Of a stretch of DNA of 64,000 nucleotides, positions 9,167 to 19,000 are shown in pieces. The DNA is from Enterobacteriaceae bacterium 4M9 (lineage in GTDB: Bacteria; Pseudomonadota; Gammaproteobacteria; Enterobacterales; Enterobacteriaceae): the NCBI GenBank assembly GCA_010092695.1, contig JAADJJ010000001.1, positions 3,286,001 through 3,350,000 on the forward strand, in the 5' to 3' direction. Within the stretch, counting starts at the first letter, position 1. The number at the start of each line of letters is the position of its first letter. Position numbers and translations under genes: made by a program. Below the pieces are notes generated by a model, which saw only the letters and a program-made list of their open reading frames with translations, was not told the DNA's origin and made no database searches.

Positions 9167-9193
9167 AGGCCGACACATTGTCGGCCTTTTTTA
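9167..9193 (+). terminator. asnS terminator
   Basis: Perfect 9-bp stem AGGCCGACA/TGTCGGCCT (9167-9175 with 9179-9187) with a 3-nt loop, followed directly by TTTTTT. It lies 20 nt after the asnS stop. Confidence 0.92.
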
Positions 9194-9776
9194 TGCCTGT
9201 CTGTTATTCCCCTCATCACTTCCGTGCTTCCCTGCTCTGACATTCAAGTTTTGTAAAAAGACCGCAGACTTTCAGGGCGTATACATTTATTTGTTTCAGC
9301 ATTTATGACCAGATATTTCGCAAAAACAAACATATTTGATACACAACAAAGACAAAAGCAATCAATATTGCAACATTTCAACAGCACAAATAGCTTAACG
9401 CGATACATACTGCGTAGATGGATAAAATATGCCGATAAAACGTCATAAAGGCGCTGACTGTCCTCACGTATGTGACAATATTGCAATTAACTATAATAAA
9501 TTCATATATCTAACAAACAACCCAATAAAATCCCCCTCCGAATGCGCGAAGTTTGAGATGGTTCACAAAGTTCCCTAAAATACACAAAATGTTACATCTA
9601 TTTTCTTATTGATACTCTTTATCGATATTTGTATCATTTTACGGCTAGCGAAACGGCAACTCGGATGGAAAGATGCCGTCAGACACAGAAAGACACCAAA
9701 CTTTCCGAGATAGTTGCGTAAGGAATTATTTACGGCAGTGGCAGGTGTCCAAAAAAACCAATGAGGGTAATAAATA
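9194..9776 (+). promoter_or_regulatory. ompF control region with OmpR sites and sigma-70 promoter
   Basis: This AT-rich 580-bp stretch without a gene is the ompF regulatory region. By alignment with the remembered E. coli promoter, -35 is TAGCGA (9646-9651), -10 is AAAGAT (9669-9674; 17-bp spacer) and transcription starts near A9681. OmpR F1-F3 boxes are expected at about 9580-9640, with GTTACATCT (9591-9599) closest to the OmpR half-site. The 5' untranslated region of about 96 nt keeps the E. coli segments AGACACCAAACTT and ACGGCAGTGGCAGGTGTC. The start region around AATGAGGGTAATAAATA (9760-9776) matches the part of ompF mRNA bound by the MicF sRNA. Upstream of about 9570 I see only AT-rich sequence where distal OmpR/IHF sites would lie. 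Confidence 0.8.
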
Positions 9777-10862
9777 ATGATGAAGCGCAATTTCCTGGCA
9801 GTGGCCATTCCGGCCCTGCTGGCAGCAGGGTCAGTTAACGCAGCAGAGATCTATAACAAAAACGCTAACAAACTGGACCTGTACGGTAAAGTAGCTGCTG
9901 AGCACTACTGGACCACCAACGGTAATAATACCAATAACAACGATGGCACCTACGCGCAGATCGGCTTCAAAGGTGAAACTCAGATCTCCGATCAGCTGAC
10001 CGGTTACGGCCAGTGGGAATACCGTGCATACGCGGATGCTGACGAGGGCCGTGGTTCTCAGAGACAGCGTACTCGTCTGGCTTACGCCGGCCTGAAAATT
10101 GCTGACGTTGGCTCTCTGGACTACGGTCGTAACTACGGTATCGTTTACGATGTAGAGTCCTGGACCGATATGGCACCGTCCTTCTCAGGTGAGACCTGGG
10201 CGGGCAACGCTGATAACTACATGACTGGCCGTACCGTGGGTGTTCTGACCTACCGTAACAGCGATTTCTTCGGCCTGGTTGACGGCCTGCACTTCGGTGC
10301 TCAGTACCAGGGTAAAAACGAAAGCGGCGCAGTTCACACTCAGAATGGTGACGGCTTCGGTGTTTCCCTGGGTTACGACTACGAAGGCTTCGGCATCATC
10401 GGTGCTTACAGCAAATCTGACCGTTCAGATCTGCAGTCAGCCGATGGTGAAGGCAGCAACGCTGAAGCATGGTCAATGGGCCTGAAGTACGATGCCAACA
10501 ACATCTACCTGGCGACGGTTTACACTGAAACCCGTAACATGACCTACATCGGTTCACAGAGCCTGAACAAAACGCAGAACTTCGAAGCAATTGCTCAGTA
10601 CCAGTTCGACTTCGGTCTGCGTCCGTCCATCTCTTACGTGAAGAGCAAGGGCAAAGACCTGCCGGTTGGCGCCAATGGCTACAGCGACGCTACCGTGGCG
10701 AACTACGTGACTGTAGGTACCTCCTTCTACTTCAACAAAAACTTCAGCGTGTACGGTGACTACCGTATCAACCTGCTCAACGAGAACGAATTCACTCGTA
10801 CTTACGGCAGCTTCGTTGGTACTGACGACCAGGCCATGCTGGGTGTTGCTTACCAGTTCTAA
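9777..10862 (+). CDS. ompF: OmpF-type general porin
   Basis: Trimeric outer-membrane porin of 361 aa (E. coli OmpF 362). The signal peptide is residues 1-22 (cleavage VNA/AEIYN), followed by a 16-stranded barrel ending in the outer-membrane insertion motif with C-terminal Phe (AYQF). Context (asnS-ompF-aspC) and the upstream region identify it as the ompF locus. Several loops resemble other OmpC/OmpF/PhoE paralogues more than E. coli OmpF, for example LDLYGKVAAEHYW at the start. The pore-constriction loop L3 carries PSFSGE (134-139) where the family normally has PEFGGD: the acidic residue equivalent to OmpF Glu117 is Ser, while the Asp equivalent to Asp113 (131 here) is kept. Translation starts at the first of two ATG codons, 8 nt after GAGGGT. 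Expression should be under EnvZ/OmpR. Confidence 0.92.
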   Translation: MMKRNFLAVAIPALLAAGSVNAAEIYNKNANKLDLYGKVAAEHYWTTNGNNTNNNDGTYAQIGFKGETQISDQLTGYGQWEYRAYADADEGRGSQRQRTRLAYAGLKIADVGSLDYGRNYGIVYDVESWTDMAPSFSGETWAGNADNYMTGRTVGVLTYRNSDFFGLVDGLHFGAQYQGKNESGAVHTQNGDGFGVSLGYDYEGFGIIGAYSKSDRSDLQSADGEGSNAEAWSMGLKYDANNIYLATVYTETRNMTYIGSQSLNKTQNFEAIAQYQFDFGLRPSISYVKSKGKDLPVGANGYSDATVANYVTVGTSFYFNKNFSVYGDYRINLLNENEFTRTYGSFVGTDDQAMLGVAYQF

Positions 10863-10884
10863 TCTGGCACAAGCATAACCGCTT

Positions 10885-10913
10885 AAAAAACAGGGCTTAG
10901 GCCCTGTTTTTTT
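10885..10913 (+). terminator. ompF terminator
   Basis: A stem CAGGGC/GCCCTG (10891-10896 with 10901-10906) extended by an A-run paired with a T7 run, 22 nt after the ompF stop, with a loop of 4 nt. Confidence 0.9.
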
Positions 10914-11042
10914 ATGTCTGGAGACAATCGGTTAGCCGTTTTTGATGCCAGGCGCTCTTTTTAAAGCAAACGGTTGGCAATTGATTGAGCAAGCGGTAAC
11001 CTGAGGGTGAACATCTTCTTCTGATACCAATGGAACCTCGTC

Positions 11043-12233
11043 ATGTTTGAAAACATTACCGCTGCCCCTGCCGATCCTATTCTTGGACTGGCCGATCTGT
11101 TTCGCGCCGACGAACGCCCGACCAAAATTAACCTCGGCATCGGGGTTTACAAGGACGAAACGGGCAAAACTCCTGTTCTGACCAGCGTAAAAAAAGCTGA
11201 ACAATATCTGCTGGAAAATGAAACCACCAAAAATTATCTCGGAATCGACGGTATCCCTGAATTTGGCCGTTGCACCCGCGAGCTGCTGTTTGGCAAAGGC
11301 AGCGCCATTATTGAAGAAAAACGTGCACAAACGGCCCAGACACCGGGTGGTACTGGCGCCCTGCGCGTTGCTGCAGATTTTCTGGCAAAAAACACTTCGG
11401 TAAAACGCGTCTGGGTAAGCAACCCAAGCTGGCCGAATCACAAGAGCGTCTTTGGCTCTGCCGGTCTGGAAGTGTGCGAATACAACTACTACGATGCCGC
11501 CAACCATACACTGGATTTCGATGCGCTGGTCGCGAGCCTGCAAGGCGCTCAGGCTGGAGATGTGGTGCTGTTTCACGGCTGCTGCCACAACCCAACCGGT
11601 ATTGACCCAACGCTGAAGCAGTGGCAACAGCTTGCAAAAATGTCGCAGGAAAAGGGCTGGCTACCGCTGTTTGACTTTGCTTACCAGGGTTTTGCCCGCG
11701 GACTGGAAGAAGATGCAGAAGGGCTGCGCGTGTTTGCCGCGACCCACAAAGAGTTGATTGTTGCCAGTTCCTTCTCTAAAAACTTTGGCCTGTACAACGA
11801 GCGCGTAGGTGCCTGTACGCTGGTTGGCGCATCAGAAGATGACGCCAACCGTGCCTTCAGTCAAATGAAGTCCTGCATTCGCGCTAACTATTCAAACCCG
11901 CCTGCACACGGTGCTGCGGTTGTTGCCACCATTCTCAGTAACGACGCCCTGCGTGCGCTCTGGGAACAGGAGCTGACCGATATGCGCCAGCGCATTCAGC
12001 GCATGCGCCAGCTGTTTGTGAATACGCTGCAGGAAAAAGGCGCTAATCGCGACTTCAGCTTCATCATTAACCAGAACGGCATGTTCTCTTTCAGCGGCCT
12101 GACCAAAGAGCAGGTGCTGCGCCTGCGTGAGGAGTTCGGCGTGTACGCTGTCGCCTCTGGTCGCGTAAACGTTGCCGGTATGACACCAGATAACATGGCC
12201 CCGCTGTGTGAAGCCATCGTTGCTGTGCTTTAA
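11043..12233 (+). CDS. aspC: Aspartate aminotransferase
   Basis: Pyridoxal-phosphate enzyme interconverting aspartate/2-oxoglutarate and oxaloacetate/glutamate; it also transaminates aromatic amino acids. It has 396 aa, identical to the E. coli length. The Schiff-base lysine is Lys246 in SSFSKNFGLYNERVG. The cofactor-binding HNPTG lies at about 182-186, and the fold-type I opening MFENITAAPADPILGL is conserved. The gene is monocistronic between the ompF terminator and its own terminator. Nothing unusual is visible. Confidence 0.97.
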   Translation: MFENITAAPADPILGLADLFRADERPTKINLGIGVYKDETGKTPVLTSVKKAEQYLLENETTKNYLGIDGIPEFGRCTRELLFGKGSAIIEEKRAQTAQTPGGTGALRVAADFLAKNTSVKRVWVSNPSWPNHKSVFGSAGLEVCEYNYYDAANHTLDFDALVASLQGAQAGDVVLFHGCCHNPTGIDPTLKQWQQLAKMSQEKGWLPLFDFAYQGFARGLEEDAEGLRVFAATHKELIVASSFSKNFGLYNERVGACTLVGASEDDANRAFSQMKSCIRANYSNPPAHGAAVVATILSNDALRALWEQELTDMRQRIQRMRQLFVNTLQEKGANRDFSFIINQNGMFSFSGLTKEQVLRLREEFGVYAVASGRVNVAGMTPDNMAPLCEAIVAVL

Positions 12234-12251
12234 ACGCATTGTCTGAACGAC

Positions 12252-12284
12252 AAAAAGAGCCGCATATGCGGCTCTTTTTATTAT
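12252..12284 (+). terminator. aspC terminator
   Basis: A perfect palindrome with arms AAAAAGAGCCGCAT and its complement (12252-12279), ending in a T-run, 18 nt after the aspC stop. The A and T flanks make it potentially bidirectional. Confidence 0.92.
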
Positions 12285-12509
12285 GAGCTGTGGCACCTAC
12301 TGAGCCAGTAATAGATTTTAGCTCTGCCCTGGGGTCTGGATTGATTATGTAATAGCGGAGTCTGCAAGATTCGAGAAGACATTCAAGCGACATGCATGCA
12401 ATGCTATTGGCGGTGAAGGTAGTACCTGCACACCCACGCAGCCACAGACTCAGCGCGGGTGTCACGCAGCCCTTTGCACAGCAGTATCAAGAAAATCATG
12501 CCAGAAACG
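12285..12509. other. Intergenic spacer aspC/gloC, no established gene
   Basis: About 225 bp between the aspC terminator and the hairpin beyond the gloC stop. No promoter or RNA motif is evident. Minus-strand frames stay open across most of it but lack a credible start with a ribosome binding site and run into neighbouring genes. It may be an old inserted sequence; see findings. Confidence 0.4.
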
Positions 12510-12536
12510 ACAAGGCCTCCATTACGGAGGCCTTGT
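12510..12536 (-). terminator. Hairpin after gloC
   Basis: Perfect 11-bp stem ACAAGGCCTCC/GGAGGCCTTGT with a 5-nt loop, starting about 9 nt beyond the gloC stop on the minus strand. The following minus-strand sequence TCGTTTCTGG has only a weak U tract, so termination efficiency is uncertain. Confidence 0.6.
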
Positions 12537-12545
12537 GAGTGGAGA

Positions 12546-13193
12546 TTACCAGACCGGTAACTCATCCTGCAGGAAAGGGTTATGCAAACGTTCATCACCC
12601 AGCGTAGACATTGGCCCATGTCCGGGGATAAATTTCACCTCATCACCCAGCGGCAGCAGCTTTGTTTTAATTGAGGTAATAAGCTGTGTATGGTCACCGC
12701 GCGGGAAGTCGCTGCGCCCTACTCCGCCTTTAAAAATGACATCGCCAGAAATCAGCAGGCGTGAGGCCGTATCAAAAAATACAATATGCCCTGGCGTATG
12801 GCCCGGGCAGTGCAGCACCTGTAGCGTTATTTTACCTACACTCACCGTATCGCCCTCTTCAAGCCAGCGATCGGGCGTCAGCGGCTGGCATTCTTCCAGC
12901 CCAAACATTTTACTTTGCTGAGGAAGCCCCTGCAGCCAGAACTCATCTTCCTTCTGCGGCCCAATCACCGGCACGCCGTAATGCTGCGCCAGTTCAGCGG
13001 CTGCACCAACGTGATCAAGATGACCATGCGTCAGCAGGATCTGCGTCACACTCACGCCCTGGGCGTCAATTTCCTGCTTAATGCGTGCGGCGTCGCCACC
13101 AGGGTCGACCAGTGCGGCCAACCGGGTCTCGGGGCACCAGATGAGAGAACAGTTCTGGGCAAACGCCGTGACCGGAATGATATGATAGTTCAT
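12546..13193 (-). CDS. gloC: Type II hydroxyacylglutathione hydrolase GloC (YcbL)
   Basis: Metallo-beta-lactamase-fold thioesterase of 215 aa, the E. coli YcbL/GloC length. The family hydrolyses S-lactoylglutathione in methylglyoxal detoxification as a secondary glyoxalase II. The metal motif is THGHLDH (residues 55-61), followed by the later ligands in HCPGHTPGH and SGDVIFKGGVGRSD. The C-terminus is shorter than in GloB-type enzymes, which places it in the YcbL group. It lies 34 nt downstream of mepK in the same direction and is probably cotranscribed. The reading frame is intact. Confidence 0.93.
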   Translation of the reverse strand: MNYHIIPVTAFAQNCSLIWCPETRLAALVDPGGDAARIKQEIDAQGVSVTQILLTHGHLDHVGAAAELAQHYGVPVIGPQKEDEFWLQGLPQQSKMFGLEECQPLTPDRWLEEGDTVSVGKITLQVLHCPGHTPGHIVFFDTASRLLISGDVIFKGGVGRSDFPRGDHTQLITSIKTKLLPLGDEVKFIPGHGPMSTLGDERLHNPFLQDELPVW

Positions 13194-13227
13194 GCTGCTT
13201 TTCTGGCCGAAGCCAGACCTCCGTTAA

Positions 13228-13776
13228 TTACCAGTTCCTGACAGGACCAGTATCAATGTGCACAAAGTTACTGCGTGGGTAGTATCCCACACCGCCTGCA
13301 CCCATTGCTAACGCAGCTTTACGAACATTGCTTAACGCAATACCTTCAATATGGAAATCCATCGCCTGGCCTTTGGTGTGATAGCTGTTTTTAGCCACAC
13401 CACGGCTATGTGCACGCAGGTTGGTGTTTGTCACCGGGGAACGGTAACCGGAAATCAGTTGCACCTGTTTACGCGTGCCAAGCAACCCTTGCAGACGGAA
13501 CAGCTGATCGAACAGCTGGGGATCGATGGTTTTTACTTTATTAGCGCGATAATCGCGGAAGAAGTGATTGAGGCGGGCCAATTCATCCTGAATGTAACCT
13601 CTGCCATCAAAGAATTCAGCTTTAATCATTTCGCCGGTATTCAGATTATTCAGAGTCAGAATACGCGGACGCGGCGTGGAGAGAGTGGCAAACGCTGACG
13701 TCGGCAAAAGAGCAGCACCTAAAGCGGCACCGCCCAGCGCCAGCAGTTTGCGGCGATTAGCGTCTAATTTTTCCAT
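13228..13776 (-). CDS. mepK: Murein endopeptidase MepK (YcbK)
   Basis: Periplasmic peptidoglycan endopeptidase (peptidase M15A fold) of 182 aa, matching E. coli MepK, which cleaves meso-DAP 3-3 cross-links and, less well, 4-3 cross-links to allow wall expansion. Residues 1-30 form a Tat-type leader with twin Arg (NRRKLLALGG) and cleavage after SAFA. Metal ligands are His133, Asp140 (SYHTKGQAMDF) and His173 (FVHIDTG). It lies directly downstream of ldtD, the enzyme that makes the 3-3 links it cuts. A 308-bp gap separates them and must hold its promoter. Confidence 0.93.
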   Translation of the reverse strand: MEKLDANRRKLLALGGAALGAALLPTSAFATLSTPRPRILTLNNLNTGEMIKAEFFDGRGYIQDELARLNHFFRDYRANKVKTIDPQLFDQLFRLQGLLGTRKQVQLISGYRSPVTNTNLRAHSRGVAKNSYHTKGQAMDFHIEGIALSNVRKAALAMGAGGVGYYPRSNFVHIDTGPVRNW

Positions 13777-14084
13777 GATACTCAGGTCTACAAGATAAAA
13801 TGATCGTTATCCCATGAATATTTCGGAGAACAGAATAAAAATAATCCGCAATATTAGAAACAAACTTCCAGTATTTCTGTTAAGTCTGCCGCAATATTTC
13901 CGGTAACATCACTGCTGTCCGAACTATTTTGGGTATATATGCACTTCTGGCGCACTGAGAGAACCTTAACTGGCTAAATTCCATGCGTCAAGGACCCCAG
14001 GTCGCGCAGGAGGCGGGTCCACAGGTACCTGTGGACCGTTATTGACACAAAATTACGTCTGTTAATCTATTAAAATTTCAGTAA
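13777..14084. other. Intergenic region ldtD/mepK with a perfect palindrome
   Basis: This 308-bp gap contains the mepK upstream region. AT-rich sequence (13790-13870) near mepK is the likely promoter zone, though no single -10/-35 pair stands out. A 22-nt perfect palindrome with arm GGTCCACAGGT lies at 14016-14037, about 50 nt beyond the ldtD stop. It has no adjacent T-run on either strand. Confidence 0.5.
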
Positions 14085-15866
14085 TTAACGGATCAATTGT
14101 CCCGCTTTCGATAATACCTTGCCGCCGGTTTGGGCAGTCAGATCGTAATTGTAAATATCTGTTCGATATTGTGTCTTTCCATCTTCACCAACAAAGGCCG
14201 TCAAATAATAAAGATTAACGGGAATACTTTGACGAATATTCACATAACGCGTCTTCCCTTCCTTGAGCGTGGAAGAGATACGCGCATCATTCCAGCCAGC
14301 ATCCTGCAATAGCATATTGGCTAAATCAGACGCTTTATTCACCCTGACGCAACCGGAACTCAACGCCCGCGCGCCACGCTGGAATAAATTATGGTTGGGT
14401 GTGTCATGCAGATAGATGGCGTCCGAACTCGGCATATTGAACTTGTAACGTCCAAGCGAGTTAGTCGGACCAGGCGCCTGCTGGAAGCGAAACGGCAGGT
14501 TGGAGGGGGTAATAGTAGACCAGTCCACCATCCATGGATTTACAGCTTCTGCATTGCTACTCCAGCCACGCAGTACTTTGTAATTATGACGCTCAATATA
14601 ACCCGGGTCGTTGCGCAATTTTGGCAAAATATCGTTGCGCGCCAGCGTCGGTGGCACGTTCCACGGCGGATTAAGCACAACATTGTTTAGCGCACTGCTC
14701 ATCATTGGCGTTTTGCGATCTGGGCGGCCCACAATCACGCGTGAAGCCAGTGCCTGATTACCGTTGAGCCAGTAGACCAGCGAATAATCGGGAATGTTTA
14801 CCATGATGCCGGTATCCGGTTTGCCCGGCAGCAGGCGCAGACGCTGGATATTGAGCGCCAGCACGCCCGCGCGTACCTGCGGCGTCATGTTGAGTGCATC
14901 ACGCGTCGTCTTACCAATCACACCGTCAGCACCCAGCCCCTGCCAGGTCTGAAAGCGCTTCACCGCAGCCACCAGCTTGCTATCGTAAACCTGAGCACCT
15001 TTCGCCGGTTTTGCTGAAGCGGTGTTATCATCCGGCAACGCAATCTCCGGGCCGCCGTCCAGCATGCCGGTACGTACCAGTATTTCACGTAATGCAGGGA
15101 TGTCGGCGCTGCTCTGTCCCGGGCGCAGCGACGCATTCGCCTTCATCTGTGGCCACGGGCGGTTATCTGCCACCAACTTAAGCAACGCATCATGCATCAC
15201 CGCATACTGAGGATGGTGCGGTGCCAGCGTCGCAACAAAGTTTGCGACCGTACCGCGGTCCACCGCAAGCTGCCATTGGTTGATAACCGCCAGCGGTGGC
15301 GTTTGTGCTTTGTACGGTGTGCTGCTGTAAAGCCAGCGGTTACCCTGGGTGGGAATAGATGAGACAAACTGCAGGTAACCCATCATCGCATCAGACAGGA
15401 CGACGTCGCGGGCCATGCCGTTCACTGCCGGGTCAGTCAGCAGCTCAACCCAGGCCGTAAACTGAGGTTGAAAACCCGCAATGGCGACTTCGGCAAGTTG
15501 CTGCTGAAACGCCTGCACCGCATCCGCACTGTCCCACATCGGTTTCATATCTCGCGCTGCGTAAAGCAGCGACAGCGCGCTCAGGTGAACAGGGGTATAG
15601 CCGGAGGGGAGCAGAGACGCAAGCTGAGTCTGACTCTGCGCAGCTGCCATACCTTCGTTTGCCGGTGACGTGCCCATCAGAGCAGCCATCGCCGGTGAAG
15701 GTACAGACTGTTGATTCAGGTTGAAAGGTTGTTCAGGCGCCGCTGCGGAAGCGTCAACCGGAACAATTTCCGGCTCATCGGCCTGTACAGCCAGCGACGA
15801 CAGGCTAAGGACCAGGCCAGCAGCGACGGCTGACCTTCGAAAACGACTTAATTTCGTAAGCAACAT
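14085..15866 (-). CDS. ldtD: Murein L,D-transpeptidase LdtD (YcbB)
   Basis: Periplasmic YkuD-family transpeptidase of 593 aa that forms meso-DAP 3-3 cross-links, used under envelope stress and able to bypass beta-lactam-blocked PBPs. A signal peptide (residues 1 to about 29, ending LAVQA/DEPE) is followed by a scaffold domain. A PG_binding_1 segment (KRFQTWQGLGADGVIGKTT) comes next, then the catalytic domain. The catalytic motif is HDTPNHNLF...SSGCVRV with the nucleophile at Cys506. It is somewhat shorter than the E. coli protein (615 aa), mainly in the linker before the peptidoglycan-binding domain. Nearby mepK encodes the opposing endopeptidase. Confidence 0.94.
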   Translation of the reverse strand: MLLTKLSRFRRSAVAAGLVLSLSSLAVQADEPEIVPVDASAAAPEQPFNLNQQSVPSPAMAALMGTSPANEGMAAAQSQTQLASLLPSGYTPVHLSALSLLYAARDMKPMWDSADAVQAFQQQLAEVAIAGFQPQFTAWVELLTDPAVNGMARDVVLSDAMMGYLQFVSSIPTQGNRWLYSSTPYKAQTPPLAVINQWQLAVDRGTVANFVATLAPHHPQYAVMHDALLKLVADNRPWPQMKANASLRPGQSSADIPALREILVRTGMLDGGPEIALPDDNTASAKPAKGAQVYDSKLVAAVKRFQTWQGLGADGVIGKTTRDALNMTPQVRAGVLALNIQRLRLLPGKPDTGIMVNIPDYSLVYWLNGNQALASRVIVGRPDRKTPMMSSALNNVVLNPPWNVPPTLARNDILPKLRNDPGYIERHNYKVLRGWSSNAEAVNPWMVDWSTITPSNLPFRFQQAPGPTNSLGRYKFNMPSSDAIYLHDTPNHNLFQRGARALSSGCVRVNKASDLANMLLQDAGWNDARISSTLKEGKTRYVNIRQSIPVNLYYLTAFVGEDGKTQYRTDIYNYDLTAQTGGKVLSKAGQLIR

Positions 15867-16001
15867 CCCTTGCCTCCTGGTTAATCATTGCCTTATCGGC
15901 AGGATTACTCTCAGTATATAAAAGAGCAAAATCCTTCGTACCTGCCATAGTGTAAAGAAATTTAACGCCGATAAAAATCAAAAAACAAAATTTACCCGCA
16001 G

Positions 16002-16043
16002 GTTACAAAAAACAGAGCCCTTCGCCTGTATCAGCAGAAGGGC
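16002..16043 (-). terminator. mukB terminator
   Basis: Stem GCCCTTC/GAAGGGC (16017-16023 with 16037-16043) directly beyond the mukB stop. On the minus strand it is followed by CTCTG and then a run of T. Confidence 0.75.
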
Positions 16044-16063
16044 CGTGAAACAAAGCGCTTACC

Positions 16064-19000
16064 TCAGGACGCGTCTGCGGCGTCTTCCGGCAAGGTTTGC
16101 GGCAGCGGTGCGGCAAACCCGCGCAATCCCACTACGTGTACGTGTTCGTGGTTCTGAATCACCTTACGCACCAGCTTGTAGGTCGTGCCTTTTTCCGGGC
16201 TGATGTTTTCGGGTGCCGCGATAATCAACTGCATTTCCAGACGCTCGCACAGCTCGAAAAGCGTGTTGATCGAGCGCGCATCCAGACGCGCGGCTTCATC
16301 AAGGAACAGCAGACGACAAGGTGAAATATCTTTTCCACGCAGACGACGCGACTCTTCTTCCCAGGACTGCACCACCATCACAAGGATGGACATACCGGTA
16401 CCGATAGCCTCACCGGTCGACAGCGCGCCACTTTCAGCGCGCAACCAGCCGTCGGAGCCACGGTTAACCTCAACTTCCATTTCCAGATAGTTGCGGTAAT
16501 CCAGCAGTTCTTCACCCATGGTTTGCGGTGTGCGGTTGCCCATCTCAATTTGCGGGTTCAGACGCTGCCACAACTTCGCCAGCGCTTCAGAGAACGTCAG
16601 ACGGTTGCTGTTAAACAAGTCCTGATGCTGACCGTGCTCTTCAGAGAGCACATCCAGCAGCGTAGAGTGGGTTTCGCGCACGTTGACGTTCAGGCGCACG
16701 CTGTTGACCTGACCAAAGGAAACGCTTTGTAGTCCCTGGTTGAGCATACGAATACGGTTTTGCTCGCGCTGAATGGTTTTGCGAATAATATTAGCCACGC
16801 TGCGTGAGCTAATAGCCAGCTTCTGCTCGCGGGCGGTTAACTCTTCGGTCAGGCGACTGAGCTCAATTTCCATCTGCTCAATGGCTTCAACCGGGTCGTC
16901 GGTGCGGATAATATCCTGGCGGATGCGCTCACGCAGATGCTGATACACCGCCACAAAGAACTGAATCTTACGCTCAGGGCGTTTCGGGTCTTCAGACAGG
17001 CGCAGCACGTCACGCAGGTGTTCGTTATCGGCCACCGCCAGGCGCAGTGCACCGAGCGCCTTATCCGACATAGAACGCAGATCGTCGCCGGACTCATAGG
17101 CCAGCTCACGGCGGTGCAGACGACGCTCAACGCCATTCTCTTTCACCATGCGCATGACCGCGCACCAGCCCGCCTTCGAGGTGACCACCTGCTCGCGCTT
17201 TTCAAAGTAATCGCGCTCATGGCGTTTAATTCGGCGGGTCAGGTTCTCCATTTCAGCTTCGCAGTAGGTTATCTGCTTCTCAAGCTGGCTTCTGCGCGAA
17301 CGGTTATTACTGAGTGCCGTGTGCAGTTCATCGCGACGCGCTCTGGCGCGCTCTTCAGCCCCGGAATCGGCACGTACACCGATATCCTTGAGTTCTTTGT
17401 ACAAATCGGCAAGCAGTTCACGCTTGGTGTCATAGGAACTTTTGAGCGACGCCAGCAACTGGCTGTATTGCCCAAGCTGGGCAGCGTGGCCACGCAACGC
17501 TTCACGGGCGCGAGTACGTTCCGTTTCTGCCTGCTCCAGGCGCTGGCGCAGCTTCTCGTTAAGATCACTGTTGCCGCTGAGCATTTCTGCCGAATCGCTG
17601 TAGCTAAAGTGCGCCCGACGCTGCACCACTTCGGTCAGCGCAAACGCCTGCTGGCGCGCCTCGCGCTGGGTTTGCTGCGCGTACTCGTAATCCTGCTTGA
17701 GTTGTTCAAACTGCTCAGGGTCGTTTTGCAGCACCGAAGCAACCTGCTCAAGTTTAGTAAGCTGATTGCCGTGCTGCTGGATAAAGTGTGTGGCTTCCTG
17801 CGCTTCATCCAGCCGCTCCTGGATTTCATCGCGACGGTCGGCCAGCGTGTCATCTTCCAGCAGATTCAGGCGTGGCAGCAGGCGGTTAAGCTGGGCGACG
17901 CCCTCTTTTGCTTGCTCAAACTGGCTACGCTGTTGCTGGTTGTCGTTCTCGTGGGCGCTGATTTCGCGCTCGATTTCGCTGCGGCGGCTGTTTAACTGAC
18001 GAATTTCCGCTTCCGGATCGTCTTCAAACGCTACAGACAGATGCTGGCCGATAAAACGGCTGAAGGCCTGGTGCAGGCGCTGCGTTTTCTGTACATCAAA
18101 GGAAAGCGTGGCGTAACGTTCGGCCAGATTTTCGCGCTCAGCGTGCAGCGCCTCAATGCGGCTTTCACGCGCCGCGCGGCCAAACAGCGGCAGCGTCGGG
18201 AAGCGCGAGTAGCGCCACTGGCGATCGGCAACTTTGACAACGACCGCTTTTTCCAGCTCTTCGGCGCTGAACACGCTGTCGTCAAACGACTGCGGATCGC
18301 CCTCAATGAGATACAAATCTTCCGGACAATCTTCAAGGCCGTCGAGCTGTTCGCGCACCAGCGACAGATCCGCCACCACAATGGCGTGACGAGACGGCCC
18401 ATACAGTGCGGAGAAGTACGGCGCGTCTTCAAGGCTGACATCGTCATAGATCTCAGACAGCAGCACGCCGCCAAAGCGCTCGGCCAGCGCATTCAGGCGC
18501 GCGTCTTCCGCACCGCCCGGCTGGCTCAAACGTTCGATTTCATCATCTACCGTGTTTTTGCGTGCACCGACTTCATCACGCTCAACGGTTGCTTCGCGCT
18601 CGCGCTCCAGCATCTGCTGGAGGTATTCGGTGACGTCTGCGGCGCTTTCAAGTTCAGCCCCGCTCTGCTCACACAACTGGTTAAGGCCATTCTGGGCCGC
18701 CAGCCATACCGGCGCACGCTGGGTCAACAGGCGAACGCGCCCCTGAATTTGCTCATGCTCCTGGCGCAACGACATGCGCTGCTCGCTCGCTGCCGCCACG
18801 CTGTCCTGCAGCGTGACAATACGCTCTTCCAGCTCTGCGGCCAGCGCTTCCAGTTCATCTGGTTCAACGCTGCGTCCCTGACGTTTGCAGAACTCACCCA
18901 GCAGACGTTCCGCTTCCTGCTGCTCGCGCAGGCGCTGCTCCAGTTCATTAAGACGTGAACGCAGCCCCTGTGCCTGCTGCGCCTGGTGGCGCTGCTCGGA

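Noticed and set aside
16937..17995. 352-codon plus-strand ORF opposite mukB
   Set aside because: Shadow of the GC-rich mukB codons; no family resemblance and the sense gene is certain. The same holds for 18041-18958, 18986-19633 and 20271-21089.
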